From Zonotrichia leucophrys gambelii (lineage: Eukaryota; Chordata; Aves; Passeriformes; Passerellidae): DNA of 64,000 bases. Below are positions 43,732-54,541 of the stretch, piece by piece (within the stretch, counting starts at the first letter, position 1; each line of letters begins with the position of its first letter). The stretch lies in assembly GCF_028769735.1 (NCBI RefSeq), contig NC_088177.1:22729599-22793598 (forward strand), read 5' to 3'. The notes beneath the pieces were generated by a model that did no database searches, was not told where the DNA came from, and saw nothing but the letters and a program-made list of their open reading frames with translations. A program made the position numbers and the translations under genes.

Positions 43732-44013
43732 AGCCTGCTGCCTTTAAGGAGAAGCTAGAGCCAACTCATCTCATAAAGAAAGGTGGATATGCTGAACTGA
43801 CCTGTGAAGTCACTGGTACTCCTGAGATTAAAATCACGTGGTTCAAGGATGATAGAGAGCTAAAAGAGAGTGAAAAATACAGGATATCTTTTACAAAATC
43901 TTTGGCAATACTCCGTGTTTCAGAGGTTGATACTGAAGACAGTGGGGAATATATTTGCGAAGCCAAAAATGACGCTGGAAAAGATATCTGCAGTAGCGTT
44001 GTTACAGTCAAAG
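43732..44013 (+). CDS. TTN: TTN tandem-Ig exon, 6-domain repeat 2, type A (exon 58 by count)
   Basis: 282 bases. EPAAFKEKLEPTHLIKKGGY; LTCEVTGTPEIKITWFKDDR; GEYICEAKNDAGKDIC. Confidence 0.95.
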
Positions 44014-44120
44014 GTGTGTGTGACATCCAGCCACACAGTTTGTATCTTTAGACTCAGTACAGTGGTACCGGCTTCAAAAGTATGATTAATGCAAATTGCA
44101 CTTTCTTTTTCACACTGTAG

Positions 44121-44399
44121 AGTCACCTTATTTTAGCAAGGAGTTTCAATCCATGGAAGTCTTGAAGGATTCTGATGTGGTTTTGGAGTGTGAGGTGCTT
44201 GGCACGCCTCCCTTTGAAGTGTTCTGGGTGAAAGATGATAAACCCCTGCGGAGCAGTAAGAAGCACAGAATAAGCATTGAGAAATCTTTGATTAGCCTCC
44301 ATGTTTTCAGGTTTGATGCTTCTGATGTTGGGGAGTATCAGTGTAGAGTAACAAACGATGTTGGGAGCTGCCTCTGCCGTTCAGAGGTCACACTGAAAG
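44121..44399 (+). CDS. TTN: TTN tandem-Ig exon, 6-domain repeat 2, type B (exon 59 by count)
   Basis: 279 bases. ESPYFSKEFQSMEVLKDSDV; LECEVLGTPPFEVFWVKDDK; RSSKKH; GEYQCRVTNDVGSCLC. Starts ESP rather than EPP, as in human. Confidence 0.95.
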
Positions 44400-44514
44400 G
44401 TTAGTGCAAGGTGCAGAACACCACTAGCATGCTCTTATCCCAGTGTGGTTTTCCATGCCACACTGTTTGTTACACACCAGACTTGTACTTACATAACCAC
44501 TTTCTTCCTGCCAG

Positions 44515-44793
44515 AGCCTCCACAATTTTTGAAGAAGATAGAAAACATTAGCTCCCTTCGAGGGGGAACAGTTGTGTTTCAGGCTGCTATTAAAGGTTCC
44601 TTGCCCATCACTGTGTCCTGGTTGAAAGACAATGATGAAGTGATTGAAGACAACAATATCAAAATGACCTTTGTGAACAATGTTGCCACTCTTATGGTGA
44701 GATCTATTGAGCTGAAACATGATGGGAAATATTTCTGTCAGGCTAAAAACGAGGCAGGAATTCAGAGGTGTTCTGCTCTGCTGACTGTCAAAG
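44515..44793 (+). CDS. TTN: TTN tandem-Ig exon, 6-domain repeat 2, type C (exon 60 by count)
   Basis: 279 bases. EPPQFLKKIENISSLRGGTV; B strand VFQAAIKG without Cys; VSWLKDNDEVIEDNN; GKYFCQAKNEAGIQRC. Confidence 0.95.
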
Positions 44794-44886
44794 GTTGGTC
44801 TTACCCTAAGGCTTGCAATGGTCTGGGATAGTTCCCTTGTGATTTTTACAGATGTGCTTAACACTCTATCTCCTTGTTTATAACAG

Positions 44887-45165
44887 AACCTGCTACAATT
44901 GTGGACAAGGCTGTGTCAATAGATGTGACTGAGGGAGACCCAGCAACCTTGCAGTGTAAATTTTCAGGAACAAAACCAATTACAGCCAAATGGTTCAAAG
45001 ATGGCAAGGAACTGACGTTGGGCCCAAAATATAAGATCAATGTTACAGATACCGTCTCAGTCTTAAAGGTGCTTTATGCAGATAAGAAAGATAGCGGAGA
45101 ATACATTTTTGAGGTTCAAAATGATGTTGGGAACAGTAGCTGTTCTGCCAGCATTAATGTCCTAG
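44887..45165 (+). CDS. TTN: TTN tandem-Ig exon, 6-domain repeat 2, type D (exon 61 by count)
   Basis: 279 bases. EPATIVDKAVSIDVTEGDPA; LQCKFSGTKPITAKWFKDGK; F strand GEYIFEVQNDVGNSSC lacks Cys. Confidence 0.95.
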
Positions 45166-45282
45166 GTGTGTATGGGCTTTCTCTTATTATTACTTTTAGA
45201 TACCAAATCTTCTCTCCTGAGCTGACGTGCCACAATCACTGTTGATTTTTTATATTTTGTCTTTTTACTCTGTCTTGGATAG

Positions 45283-45570
45283 ATCTCATTATACCACCTA
45301 AATTCACCAAAAAACTCAAGAAAATGGACAGCATTAAGGGGTCTTTTGTCCACCTGGAGTGCATAGTGTCTGGTTCACATCCTATAAGTATTCAGTGGTA
45401 TAAGGATGGTCAAGAAATAACAGCAAGTGAAAAGCACAAATACTCTTTCCATGATAATACTGCGTTTCTGGAAATAAATAAACTGGAAGGCACAGACAGT
45501 GGCTCTTACACTTGTGAAGCAACAAATAAAGCAGGAAGCAGCCAATGCAGCGGGTTTTTAACAGTAAAAG
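45283..45570 (+). CDS. TTN: TTN tandem-Ig exon, 6-domain repeat 2, type E (exon 62 by count)
   Basis: 288 bases. DLIIPPKFTKKLKKMDSIKG; LECIVSGSHPISIQWYKDGQ; GSYTCEATNKAGSSQC. Very close to human. Confidence 0.95.
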
Positions 45571-45669
45571 GTTTGAGTTCCTTCTTTGTCTTCTGTTAGG
45601 TCTCTCATGCATAGTTTTGGATTTCCCCATCTCAGAGTAATCCCCTTTCTTTCTTTTTGCATGTTATAG

Positions 45670-45948
45670 AGCCACCATATTTTGTGGAAAAGCCCCAGTC
45701 TCAAGAGGTTGTGCCCAATGCTAGGGTTCAGTTCAAAGCACTGGTGAAAGGGTCTACTCCTCTGCAGATAAAGTGGTTTAAAGACAGCCAGGAGCTCCTG
45801 TCTGGAGCCAGTCGATCTGTCTGGAAGGATGACACTTCTAGTGTTCTGGAGCTCTTCTCAGCTAGGACATCTGATTCTGGGAACTACACTTGTCAGATAA
45901 GCAATGACGTGGGGACTGCAACCTGCAAAGCAACTCTGTTTGTAAAAG
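45670..45948 (+). CDS. TTN: TTN tandem-Ig exon, 6-domain repeat 2, type F (exon 63 by count)
   Basis: 279 bases. EPPYFVEKPQSQEVVPNARV; B strand QFKALVKG without Cys; IKWFKDSQELLSG; an unusual RSVWKDDTSS stretch with a second Trp, shared with human. Confidence 0.95.
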
Positions 45949-46106
45949 GTGTGCAACCCAATCTTCTAATTTTTTTGGGTTCTGATTTTTATGTGCAGTT
46001 TTGGTGGGAGGGGGAGGAGGCCTTTTAGCCTTTTTTTTTTAATTTTGGGGGTTTTTATTCCAACCTGGCATATCATAAAGCCTCAACTTCTCTGTCCATC
46101 TTCTAG

Positions 46107-46388
46107 AGCCCCCCAGATTTATTCAGATGCCAACTTCTGTAGTAGCTTTGCGTGAAGGACAGTCCACCACTTTTGAGTGCCAGGTAGTAGGCACGCCAGA
46201 GATCCACATTACATGGTATTTGGATGGAAATGAAGTGACTGACAAAGCTAAGTACGGCATCTCCTTCATAGATGGTTTAGCCACTTTGAGAGTCACTCAA
46301 GCCAGAGTGGCAGATAGTGGGATTTATGTTTGTGAAGCCCACAATGATGCAGGTAGCGAGAGCTGCAGCGTCGAGCTGAAAGTAAAAG
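46107..46388 (+). CDS. TTN: TTN tandem-Ig exon, 6-domain repeat 3, type A (exon 64 by count)
   Basis: 282 bases. EPPRFIQMPTSVVALREGQS; FECQVVGTPEIHITWYLDGN; GIYVCEAHNDAGSESC. Confidence 0.95.
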
Positions 46389-46509
46389 GTTGGTTTTGAA
46401 CATCTTGTCATCTCTGTCACATATCTGGGGTGAGGAAGTAGGAGATACTTCTTCTCCCCTCAAAACTATTTGAAGTTACTATCTACTTTCCCCTCATTCT
46501 TCTTTGTAG

Positions 46510-46788
46510 AGCCTCCAACCTTTGTTCGGGAGTTGCGTCCCACCGAGGTAGTGAAGGGCTCAGAGGCCACACTAGAGTGTGAGGTGTCTGGTACCCCTCC
46601 ATTTGAGGTGAAGTGGCTGAAGAACAATAAGGAGATGTTCAGCAGCAAGAAATACACCATCTCCACCAAAGAATCAGTATTTACTCTTACTGTGGCTAAC
46701 TGTGACATCTCGGATGTTGGTGAATATCAGTGCATTATATCAAATGAAGGAGGGAGCTGTTCTTGCAGCACAAGACTCAGCTTAAAAG
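46510..46788 (+). CDS. TTN: TTN tandem-Ig exon, 6-domain repeat 3, type B (exon 65 by count)
   Basis: 279 bases. EPPTFVRELRPTEVVKGSEA; LECEVSGTPPFEVKWLKNNK; SSKKYTIS; GEYQCIISNEGGSCSC. Confidence 0.95.
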
Positions 46789-46930
46789 GTCAGTCCTCTA
46801 GGAGGCACACCTCAAAGATTATATGCCCCAGCTAAAGTGTAGCCAGTGGGATTACTTTATATGATCTCTCTTTCTCCTCTTCCCTTTCTATGACTTCTCT
46901 TTTGAACAACAAACAAAACTCACACCACAG

Positions 46931-47209
46931 AACCACCATCCTTCGTCAAGAAGCTGGAGAATGTCACTAGCGTTTTGAAAGGTGATGCATTGTTTCAGTG
47001 TGTCGTAGCAGGTGCTCAACCCCTATCTGTGTCATGGATAAAAGATGAGAAAATACTAGAAGATGATGAGCATCACCACATTACCTTTGAGAACAGGGTG
47101 GCCACACTGAAGCTTACTAATGTTGACCTCAGCCACAGAGGGAGATACACCTGTCAGGCAAAGAACGAATCTGGCGTGGAGAAGTGTTTTGCTTTGCTTT
47201 TTGTACAAG
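46931..47209 (+). CDS. TTN: TTN tandem-Ig exon, 6-domain repeat 3, type C (exon 66 by count)
   Basis: 279 bases. EPPSFVKKLENVTSVLKGDA; B strand LFQCVVAG has Cys, unlike the other type-C domains here; VSWIKDEKILEDDE; GRYTCQAKNESGVEKC. Confidence 0.95.
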
Positions 47210-47303
47210 GTGTGTACAAATCGTAACCTTGATGAGTACTTGGAAAGTCAGTTCCCTAACTATGTAGCTAACTGCTGTAATTTTTATACTCTTTATACCT
47301 CAG

Positions 47304-47582
47304 AGCCTGCACAGATCATAGAAAAGGCTAAATCACTTAAAGTCACTGAAAAAGACCCCGTGACTTTGGAGTGTACTGTGGCTGGGACACCAGAGCTCCG
47401 AATAAGATGGTACAAAGATGGCAAGCAGCTCCTGCCCAGTAGATACTACACAATGAGCTTTGAAAACAATGTGGCCAGTTTCAGGATTGAACCTGTATCA
47501 AAGGAAGATAGCGGCACATACAGTTTTAAGGTTGAAAATGACTTCGGAAGTAGCACCTGTGAAGCTGTTCTGACTGTGCTAG
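47304..47582 (+). CDS. TTN: TTN tandem-Ig exon, 6-domain repeat 3, type D (exon 67 by count)
   Basis: 279 bases. EPAQIIEKAKSLKVTEKDPV; LECTVAGTPELRIRWYKDGK; GTYSFKVENDFGSSTC without F-strand Cys. Confidence 0.95.
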
Positions 47583-47685
47583 GTTTGTATTGCCAATCCA
47601 TCAAGGAGGAAATGAAAAATAGTCTCCGTGAAAGATAAGCAAGAAGTTAACTGGTGTGTTTTTGCTATTTTTTTGTGTTGGGCAG

Positions 47686-47973
47686 ATCAATCAATTCCTC
47701 CTGTATTTATCAAAAAGCTAACCAAAAAGGATACCATTCTGGGATCTTCTATCCAAATGGAGTGTAAAGTCTCTGGGTCACTCCCAATTGTTGCAAAATG
47801 GTTTAAGGATGGAAAAGAAATAACTGACAGTGCAAAATATAGAAGCCTGTGCCATGAGAACACTATGTCACTCGAGATTGCTAACCTAGAGCTGGCAGAC
47901 AGTGCAAATTACACATGCAGTGTCTCTAATGTTGCTGGAAATGATTCTTGCAGTGCTGTCCTGACTGTGAAAG
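47686..47973 (+). CDS. TTN: TTN tandem-Ig exon, 6-domain repeat 3, type E (exon 68 by count)
   Basis: 288 bases. DQSIPPVFIKKLTKKDTILG; MECKVSGSLPIVAKWFKDGK; ANYTCSVSNVAGNDSC. Confidence 0.95.
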
Positions 47974-48146
47974 GTTTGAAACTCTTTTACTACTTCTTAT
48001 CTATGATAAATGCTGGGAAAATCTTATACTAACACTCTTATACATCTTAATATTAACACTGGAAACGGTCCCCATACTTGCCTCACTGATTTTCTTCATT
48101 CTTAGACATTTCTGATGTAACTGTGTCTTTTTCTTAAAAACTGCAG

Positions 48147-48425
48147 AGCCACCAAGCTTCTTAGTAAAACCTGAAAGCCAGCAAGCCATACCAGATTCAA
48201 CAGTGGAGTTTAAGGCCACACTGAAAGGAACACCACCCTTTACAATAAAGTGGTTCAAAGAAGACTTAGAACTTGTATCTGGTCCAACTTGTTTCATTGG
48301 GATTGAAGGTTCAGCTGGGTTCTTAACCCTCTATTCAGTGGATTCTTCTAGGAGTGGGCACTACACTTGCCATGTTTCAAATGATGTTGGCAGTGACTCT
48401 TGCACTACAACACTGTTGGTAACAG
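48147..48425 (+). CDS. TTN: TTN tandem-Ig exon, 6-domain repeat 3, type F (exon 69 by count)
   Basis: 279 bases. EPPSFLVKPESQQAIPDSTV; B strand EFKATLKG without Cys; IKWFKEDLELVSG; GHYTCHVSNDVGSDSC. Last domain before the 10-domain pattern begins. Confidence 0.95.
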
Positions 48426-48626
48426 GTGTGCACTCTTTCTTGTTGTGTTATCTTTTTGTCTCCTTCTTCTTTCTTTTTGTCAAGCCCACCTTGGTGATCT
48501 TTGATACACTGCCAAGTGAATTCCCTACCCTGTGTTTGCAACCCACCATTGTTTGGCTCTTTTCCCACCATTTTCTCTCCAGTATTATTTCAGATCTTCC
48601 TGACCCCACTTTTTTTGGTTTTTTAG

Positions 48627-48908
48627 AACCCCCCAAGTTTGCTAAGAAGCTAGAGGCAACAAAAGTAGTCAAGCAGGGTGACTCAGCCCGGCTTGAGTGC
48701 AAAGTAAGTGGATCTCCAGAGATGAAAGTAGTGTGGTTCAGAAACGACCATGAAATAGTTGCCAGTGAAAAATTCCGGACATCATTCATTGACTCTGTGG
48801 CGGTGCTTGAAATGAATCATCTCAGCACTGATGAGAGCGGTGACTACATCTGCGAAGCTCACAACCCTGCCGGCAAGGCCAGCTGTAGCACCAAAGTCAC
48901 AGTGAAAG
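48627..48908 (+). CDS. TTN: TTN tandem-Ig exon, 10-domain repeat 1, type A (exon 70 by count)
   Basis: 282 bases. EPPKFAKKLEATKVVKQGDS; LECKVSGSPEMKVVWFRNDH; GDYICEAHNPAGKASC. The acceptor is preceded by ttttttggttttttag. Confidence 0.95.
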
Positions 48909-49492
48909 GTTAGCTGTCCTCTTGTTTTCCAGCTGCAACTTATTTTTCCCCTGGTAGCTGTATCCCTTAGAAATACACAGGAACATGAGATTAATTAATT
49001 TCAGGACTGCCCTGTTTTTCACGTCATGTTTTTTTCTTGATGCCCCCTCATCTTCTCTGTCTAAACAAGAGAGATGATGTTCTTAATGCAGATGAGTGCT
49101 AAACTAGTTTTTCCCCAGTTCTATAATTTTAATATCCAAGACAGTTCGTAGTGGGAATTGCTATATCAAGAAGCTGAAATATAAAGAGAAAGAACAGACA
49201 CAAACTGCCTAGTGTCAGTTTTACACCCTGTATGGGAGATTTATACCAGCTAAATGAGACCTGTACCCTCTCTGCCAAAGGTCTGTTTACCTTTTCAAAA
49301 GGGGAGCTAAGGGCTCTTAATGCTCACCTTTGTACAAGCTCATTTCATATTGTGCCCACAAAAAGAGGGAAGTCTTGCCCATTCTGTAGTTATTCTCAGC
49401 AGTCCCATTTTCCAGAAGCTGGTATCTGTAGACTCTTTGTTGATCAAAGAGCTTCAGACTACTTTCTAAATGTTCCTTTCTTCCCTTGTTAG
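48909..49492 (+). other. TTN: Intron between types A and B, 10-domain repeat 1
   Basis: 584 bases; nothing recognised. Confidence 0.65.
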
Positions 49493-49771
49493 AACCTCCT
49501 GTCTTTAGCAGGAAGCCTTCTCCAGTAGACATTGTCAGAGGCTCTGAGGTTAGCCTGGAATGTGAGATTTCAGGAACACCTCCATTTGACGTTGCCTGGT
49601 ACAAAGACAGGAGACAAATCCGCAGTAGTAAGAAGTACAAGGTTACAGCCAAAAACTACCACACGAGCGTTCGCATTCTTAATGTCGAAGCTGCAGACAT
49701 TGGTGAATATCAGTGCAAAGCACAGAACGATGTAGGAAGTGACACTTGTATTTGCACTGTGAAGCTGAAAG
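49493..49771 (+). CDS. TTN: TTN tandem-Ig exon, 10-domain repeat 1, type B (exon 71 by count)
   Basis: 279 bases. EPPVFSRKPSPVDIVRGSEV; LECEISGTPPFDVAWYKDRR; RSSKKYKV; GEYQCKAQNDVGSDTCIC. Confidence 0.95.
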
Positions 49772-49879
49772 GTAAAGTACTGGTACATGTGTCTTCTGCA
49801 GCGCTCCCAAGGGCGCTGCATTGCTCTTCCTTGTGGGAACACTGTGAGTATTTACTATAACTGCGTATTTCTTCTTCAG

Positions 49880-50161
49880 AACCACCAAAATTCTTGACTA
49901 AAATAAACAGCATGACAGTTGTGGTTGGTGAACCAGTAGAGTTACAAGCAAGAGTGGAGGGCTCCCAGCCAATTTCTGTGCAGTGGCTTAAGGACAAAGA
50001 GGAAATTATCAGAGAAAGTGAGACCACAAAGATCACATTTATAGAAAATATTGCAACTTTGCAATTTGTGCGCACAGAGACCAGCAGTGCTGGAAAATAC
50101 ACCTGTCAGATCACAAATGATGCTGGAAGTCGCGAGTGTATGGCTACCCTAACTATTCTAG
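49880..50161 (+). CDS. TTN: TTN tandem-Ig exon, 10-domain repeat 1, type C (exon 72 by count)
   Basis: 282 bases, the type-C size of the 10-domain repeats. EPPKFLTKINSMTVVVGEPV; B strand LQARVEG without Cys; VQWLKDKEEIIRES; GKYTCQITNDAGSREC. Confidence 0.95.
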
Positions 50162-50671
50162 GTAGGTAAAAAGCACAAATACATGGAAGTTTCTTTTTAA
50201 AGTTAGAAACTTGGCTTTTTTTTTAATCAGCTGTATACTTTGCTTATGCCTCTGAGTTCAAAACAAAGAAAACAGAATCCTTCTCTCCCCAACAAGCAGA
50301 AGTCAGGTTCCATATTTCCAGTAGTCCAGCAATAGTGTTGGAAGGAACCACTCTATATTTCAGTCATGTCTTTTGCTCATGCCTTCTCAGAGAGGGAGAT
50401 CAAAATATTTTATATTTTAAATTAAAAGATACTTTAAAATTATTTAAAATATTTTAAAATAGTTTTACTTATTTTTGGAAAGTATTTAAAATTTACTGTT
50501 TTAGAGTAACAGAAAGGATGGAAAAAACAGCTGTAAAAAACTCCACACCCCAAGAAATCAAAATTTCCTTAGTATCAAATGTGTAAGCCCCATCTCATAG
50601 TGTATAATACTTACAGCTAATACTTATTAAACCCTGTTTTAACCATATATATTACCCATCTCTCCTTCCAG
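50162..50671 (+). other. TTN: Intron between types C and D, 10-domain repeat 1
   Basis: 510 bases with an AT-rich patch of repeated attttaaaat (50405-50490). No element recognised. Confidence 0.65.
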
Positions 50672-50950
50672 AGCCTGCAGTCATTGTAGAGAAAGCAGAG
50701 CCAATGAAAGTTACTATAGGAGATGCCTGTACTTTGGAATGCAAAGTAGCAGGCACACCACAGCTTTCCACTGGCTGGTTCAAGGATGGCAAAGAACTGA
50801 CCAGCAGCCAAAAATACAGAATCACTTTCCTCAATAATGTATCTACACTTAAAATTATGGATGCAGAAAAGGAAGATGGTGGATTGTACACTTTTGCTGT
50901 GCAAAACGACGTGGGGAAAAGCAGTTGCACAGCATCAGTTGATGTTTTAG
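50672..50950 (+). CDS. TTN: TTN tandem-Ig exon, 10-domain repeat 1, type D (exon 73 by count)
   Basis: 279 bases. EPAVIVEKAEPMKVTIGDAC; LECKVAGTPQLSTGWFKDGK; GLYTFAVQNDVGKSSC without F-strand Cys. Confidence 0.95.
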
Positions 50951-51060
50951 GTTGGTTGGGTAGCTTATCTTCTATCTTTTACAAAATCTTTTGTTTTGCC
51001 ATTCTCTGTCCTTTACTCATTTTCTCTCTAACCATGGATTTATTATGTTTTCTTATGCAG

Positions 51061-51348
51061 ACCGAATCATTCCTCCTTCTTTCACAAGAAAACTAAAGGA
51101 CAGCCCTTGTGTTCTGGGTTCCTCAGCACTGCTGGAATGTAAAGTGTCAGGTTCACCTCCTATTTCTGTTGCCTGGTTCCAAAATGGACTTAAGCTAGTT
51201 AGTGGAGAAAAACATCAAATGTCCTTTTCAGATAACCTATGTGTTTTAGAAATTAATTCACTGAGTCACTCAGATACTGGCACTTACACCTGCAAAGCTA
51301 CCAACACAGCTGGCTCAGATGAATGCAGTGCTGTATTGACTGTACAAG
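51061..51348 (+). CDS. TTN: TTN tandem-Ig exon, 10-domain repeat 1, type E (exon 74 by count)
   Basis: 288 bases. DRIIPPSFTRKLKDSPCVLG; LECKVSGSPPISVAWFQNGL; GTYTCKATNTAGSDEC. Confidence 0.95.
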
Positions 51349-51555
51349 GTGGGTATATAATGGTCAGAAAGCTCTCTGAGCTGTTCTTTTGCTCTTTCTC
51401 TCTTGAAATTATCTGCAGTCTTTTGTAAATATTCTTGGGGACAATTATTAACAGAAAAATAAAGATTTTGCTCTTTATCTTCAGTAGGTGTGTGGAAATA
51501 CCGGAGCTATGCTGCACCAATTTGTCTTATCTATCTTTTTCTTTTGTGTATTTAG

Positions 51556-51834
51556 AGCCACCTTCTTTTGAGAGGACCCCAGAGCCTCTGGATGTACTGC
51601 CAGGCACAAGCATCACTTTCACATGTGTTGTCAGAGGAACCCCTCCTTTTAAGGTTAACTGGTTTAGAGGGGCCAATGAACTTGTGCCAGGGGACAAATG
51701 CAATATCTACTTGGAGGAGTCCATTGTGGAGCTTGAGTTATTTGATGTAGCTCCTCCTCAAAGCGGAGAGTACACTTGTCTAGTGACTAATGATGCTGGC
51801 AGGGTAAATTGTACAACACACCTCACAGTAAAAG
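51556..51834 (+). CDS. TTN: TTN tandem-Ig exon, 10-domain repeat 1, type F (exon 75 by count)
   Basis: 279 bases. EPPSFERTPEPLDVLPGTSI; B strand TFTCVVRG has Cys, whereas I recall Ser here in human; VNWFRGANELVPG; GEYTCLVTNDAGRVNC. Confidence 0.95.
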
Positions 51835-51931
51835 GTTTGTAAAGATTATGTCTCTCCATTTACCTTTAATTATTGTTTCCTTCTCTCCATTTGGCATGTT
51901 GTGCTCAACATTTGTGACTTACTTTCATTAG

Positions 51932-52210
51932 AGCCAGCTGTCTTTGTAAAGAAACTGAGTGATCAGTATGTGGAGCCTGGCAAGCCCATCATCCTAGAGG
52001 GCACTTACACAGGCAGCCTGCCCATCTCTGTGACATGGAAGAAGAATGGCCACACCATCACACAATCTCAGAAGTGTAGCATCACCACCACAGAGAAATC
52101 CTGCATCCTAGAAATACTTGACAGCACCAAAGAAGATGCAGGAGAATACACTTGCCATGTTGAAAATGAGGCAGGAAGAGATGTTTGTGAGGCTGTAGTC
52201 TCTACCTTAG
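51932..52210 (+). CDS. TTN: TTN tandem-Ig exon, 10-domain repeat 1, type G (exon 76 by count)
   Basis: 279 bases. [21 protein letters not shown] strand ILEGTYTG without Cys; VTWKKNGHTITQSQKC; GEYTCHVENEAGRDVC. Confidence 0.95.
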
Positions 52211-52312
52211 GTGTGTGCTCACTTTGCTTCTTTTCCTTGCCTTTTTTTTCAAGTGTAAGCTTTCCAAAACCTGGCACACAATAAGCCTGTCTAATTGCTT
52301 CTCTTTTTTTAG

Positions 52313-52591
52313 AACCTCCCTACTTTGTTACACACTTGGAACCTCTTGAGGTGTCAGTTGGGTCCTACACAACATTGCAATGCCACGTTGCTGGAACACC
52401 AGAAATTACTGTATCTTGGTACAAAGGTGATACGAAACTCAGGTCTACTCCTGAGTATAAAGTGTTCTTTAAAGACAATGTTGCTACACTTATCTTCAAC
52501 AAAGTGGCTAGCAGCGACAGTGGAGAATATATCTGCAAGGCAGAAAACAGTGTAGGAACTGCATCTACAAAGGCTCTCTTAACAGTTCAAG
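52313..52591 (+). CDS. TTN: TTN tandem-Ig exon, 10-domain repeat 1, type H (exon 77 by count)
   Basis: 279 bases. [56 protein letters not shown]. Confidence 0.95.
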
Positions 52592-52691
52592 GTGATGATT
52601 TTATATTAGCTTGCTAAAACTCTTTTTGTCTTGCCAAAATATAAAAAGTTGCTTCCTGGGGTGTATTTATCCTTTACTTGCTTTCTTCCAG

Positions 52692-52979
52692 AACGCAAAC
52701 AACCACCTTCCTTTGCAAGAAAATTAAAGGACCTCGAGCACCCTGCTGGTTTGCCCCTTAAGCTCATGTGTCGGCTCAATGGCTCAGAGCCCATTACTGT
52801 CACTTGGCACAAAGATGGTGTGCTGCTAAAGGATGACCACAATGTGCACACATCCTTTGTAGATAATGTTGCAGTGCTGCAACTGGTGCGAACCGAGATG
52901 AATCACACTGGGCAATACACCTGCACAGCCACCAACTCTGTGGGCACTGCCACCTCAAGTGCTAGGCTCACAGTGGCAG
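52692..52979 (+). CDS. TTN: TTN tandem-Ig exon, 10-domain repeat 1, type I (exon 78 by count)
   Basis: 288 bases. [57 protein letters not shown]. Confidence 0.95.
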
Positions 52980-53111
52980 GTGTGTTGGCTTATAAAACTT
53001 TTACTTGTATCACAAGCTCCTCTCTCTTATTTCATGCATGCAATGGTACCTGTGTGTTGGATTAGCTTTTCTCTGAGGTATGAGTATTACATGGCTTTCT
53101 TGTGTTTCTAG

Positions 53112-53399
53112 AACCCAAGCAAGCACCTGTCTTCGACATCAAACCAGAATCTATTGATGTGCCTTTTGGAGAAACTGCTGATTTTGAATGCCACGTTACG
53201 GGAGCCCAGCCAATACACATAACGTGGTCCAAGGATGGTCGGGAGATCCGAACTGGAGGAAATTTCAATATTACATTCACAGCCAACACAGCTCACCTTC
53301 GAGTGCTCAGAGTGGGTAAAGGAGACTCTGGCCAATATACTTGCCAAGCTAGTAATGAAGCTGGGAAAGACTTCTGCTCAGCCCAACTCAGCGTCAAAG
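53112..53399 (+). CDS. TTN: TTN tandem-Ig exon, 10-domain repeat 1, type J (exon 79 by count)
   Basis: 288 bases. EPKQAPVFDIKPESIDVPFG; FECHVTGAQPIHITWSKDGR; GQYTCQASNEAGKDFC. Closes the first 10-domain unit. Confidence 0.95.
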
Positions 53400-54259
53400 G
53401 TATTAAGTCACCTTTGTTTGTGCATTTTCTTTCTCTTGGGTAAAGAGATTTCTTTGTCTTTGATCTTCTACCATTTCTAGTTCAGAAATATATTGAAAGT
53501 AGCTTTCTAGACTGCAGACATAAATCATGTAATGACCTTCTCCCATCATACTGTGTAACTGCAGAAGGTTTGTGTACCTGCAAAATCTCGAAGGAGAAAG
53601 GTATCTGTGTGAACCTGTTTGTATGGAGAGTTGCACTCACACTGCTTTTTACTTTAAAAACTGTAGTCACTGTGGTAGTCACTCATGGCAATTGCTGTAT
53701 AGAAAATTATTAGTAAATACAGCTCTACCTTGCATTTGTGGCCTGCATAGGTGACTCTTTCAAATTTGATAAAGATTTCAGTTGATTTAATCTAGACTGT
53801 GAATCACCTAATTTCTTAATGCAGAAATATACTTTCAAGATGTCTAAGCAAGTGAAACGATCCCTACCGTGTTTCCATTGCTCCCAGGAATGAAGGGCTT
53901 GTCAAATCTTTCACGTCGGCCTGGGAACTCTTGTTACTTGTTACCACTCAAAGGTAACAGCAAAATTTCAATTGGGTGGAGCAACCATTCTTTGTGTATA
54001 TTTTACGGCTTCAACTGTCCAATGCAGCAGGGTCCAAAGCTGGCAGAACACAGTTTTACTTGTTATCTTTGCCTTCTTTTCTTCATCTTCTCTATTCCCT
54101 TGAAGGGAAACTCTGGTTGGGGATGCAGCCAACTTCTGTAACAATTTTATTTTTGTGCTGTAGTACTCTTGTGCCTCCTAGAACTCTTGCTCGGTGCTGT
54201 AGATTTCACATGGCAAACAGGTAAGTTGTCATTCTCTACATACTTATTCTGTTCTGCAG
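53400..54259 (+). other. TTN: Intron at the border of 10-domain repeats 1 and 2
   Basis: 860 bases. Near its end a second acceptor-like gctgtag (54163) and a perfect CAG|GTAAGT (54218-54223) occur only 39 bases before the real acceptor. No mobile element recognised. Confidence 0.65.
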
Positions 54260-54541
54260 AACCTCCCAAGTTCGTCAAGAAGCCTGAAGCTTTGCGGTTC
54301 GTGAAGCAGGGGGACACAGTTCAGCTTGAATGTAAAATCAGTGGCACACCAGAGATCAGAATCGTGTGGTACAAAAATGATCAGGCACTCCAGGCAAGCG
54401 ACAGGCTGCACATGTCCTTTGTAGACTCTGTGGCAACGCTGACCATCTTGGGTGCCACTGCTGAAGATGCTGGGGATTACATCTGCGAAGCCCACAACTC
54501 TGCGGGCACAGCCAGCTGCAGCACTTCAGTCACAGTGAAAG
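54260..54541 (+). CDS. TTN: TTN tandem-Ig exon, 10-domain repeat 2, type A (exon 80 by count)
   Basis: 282 bases. EPPKFVKKPEALRFVKQGDT; LECKISGTPEIRIVWYKNDQ; GDYICEAHNSAGTASC. An in-frame upstream acceptor at 54163 would add 32 codons. Confidence 0.95.
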
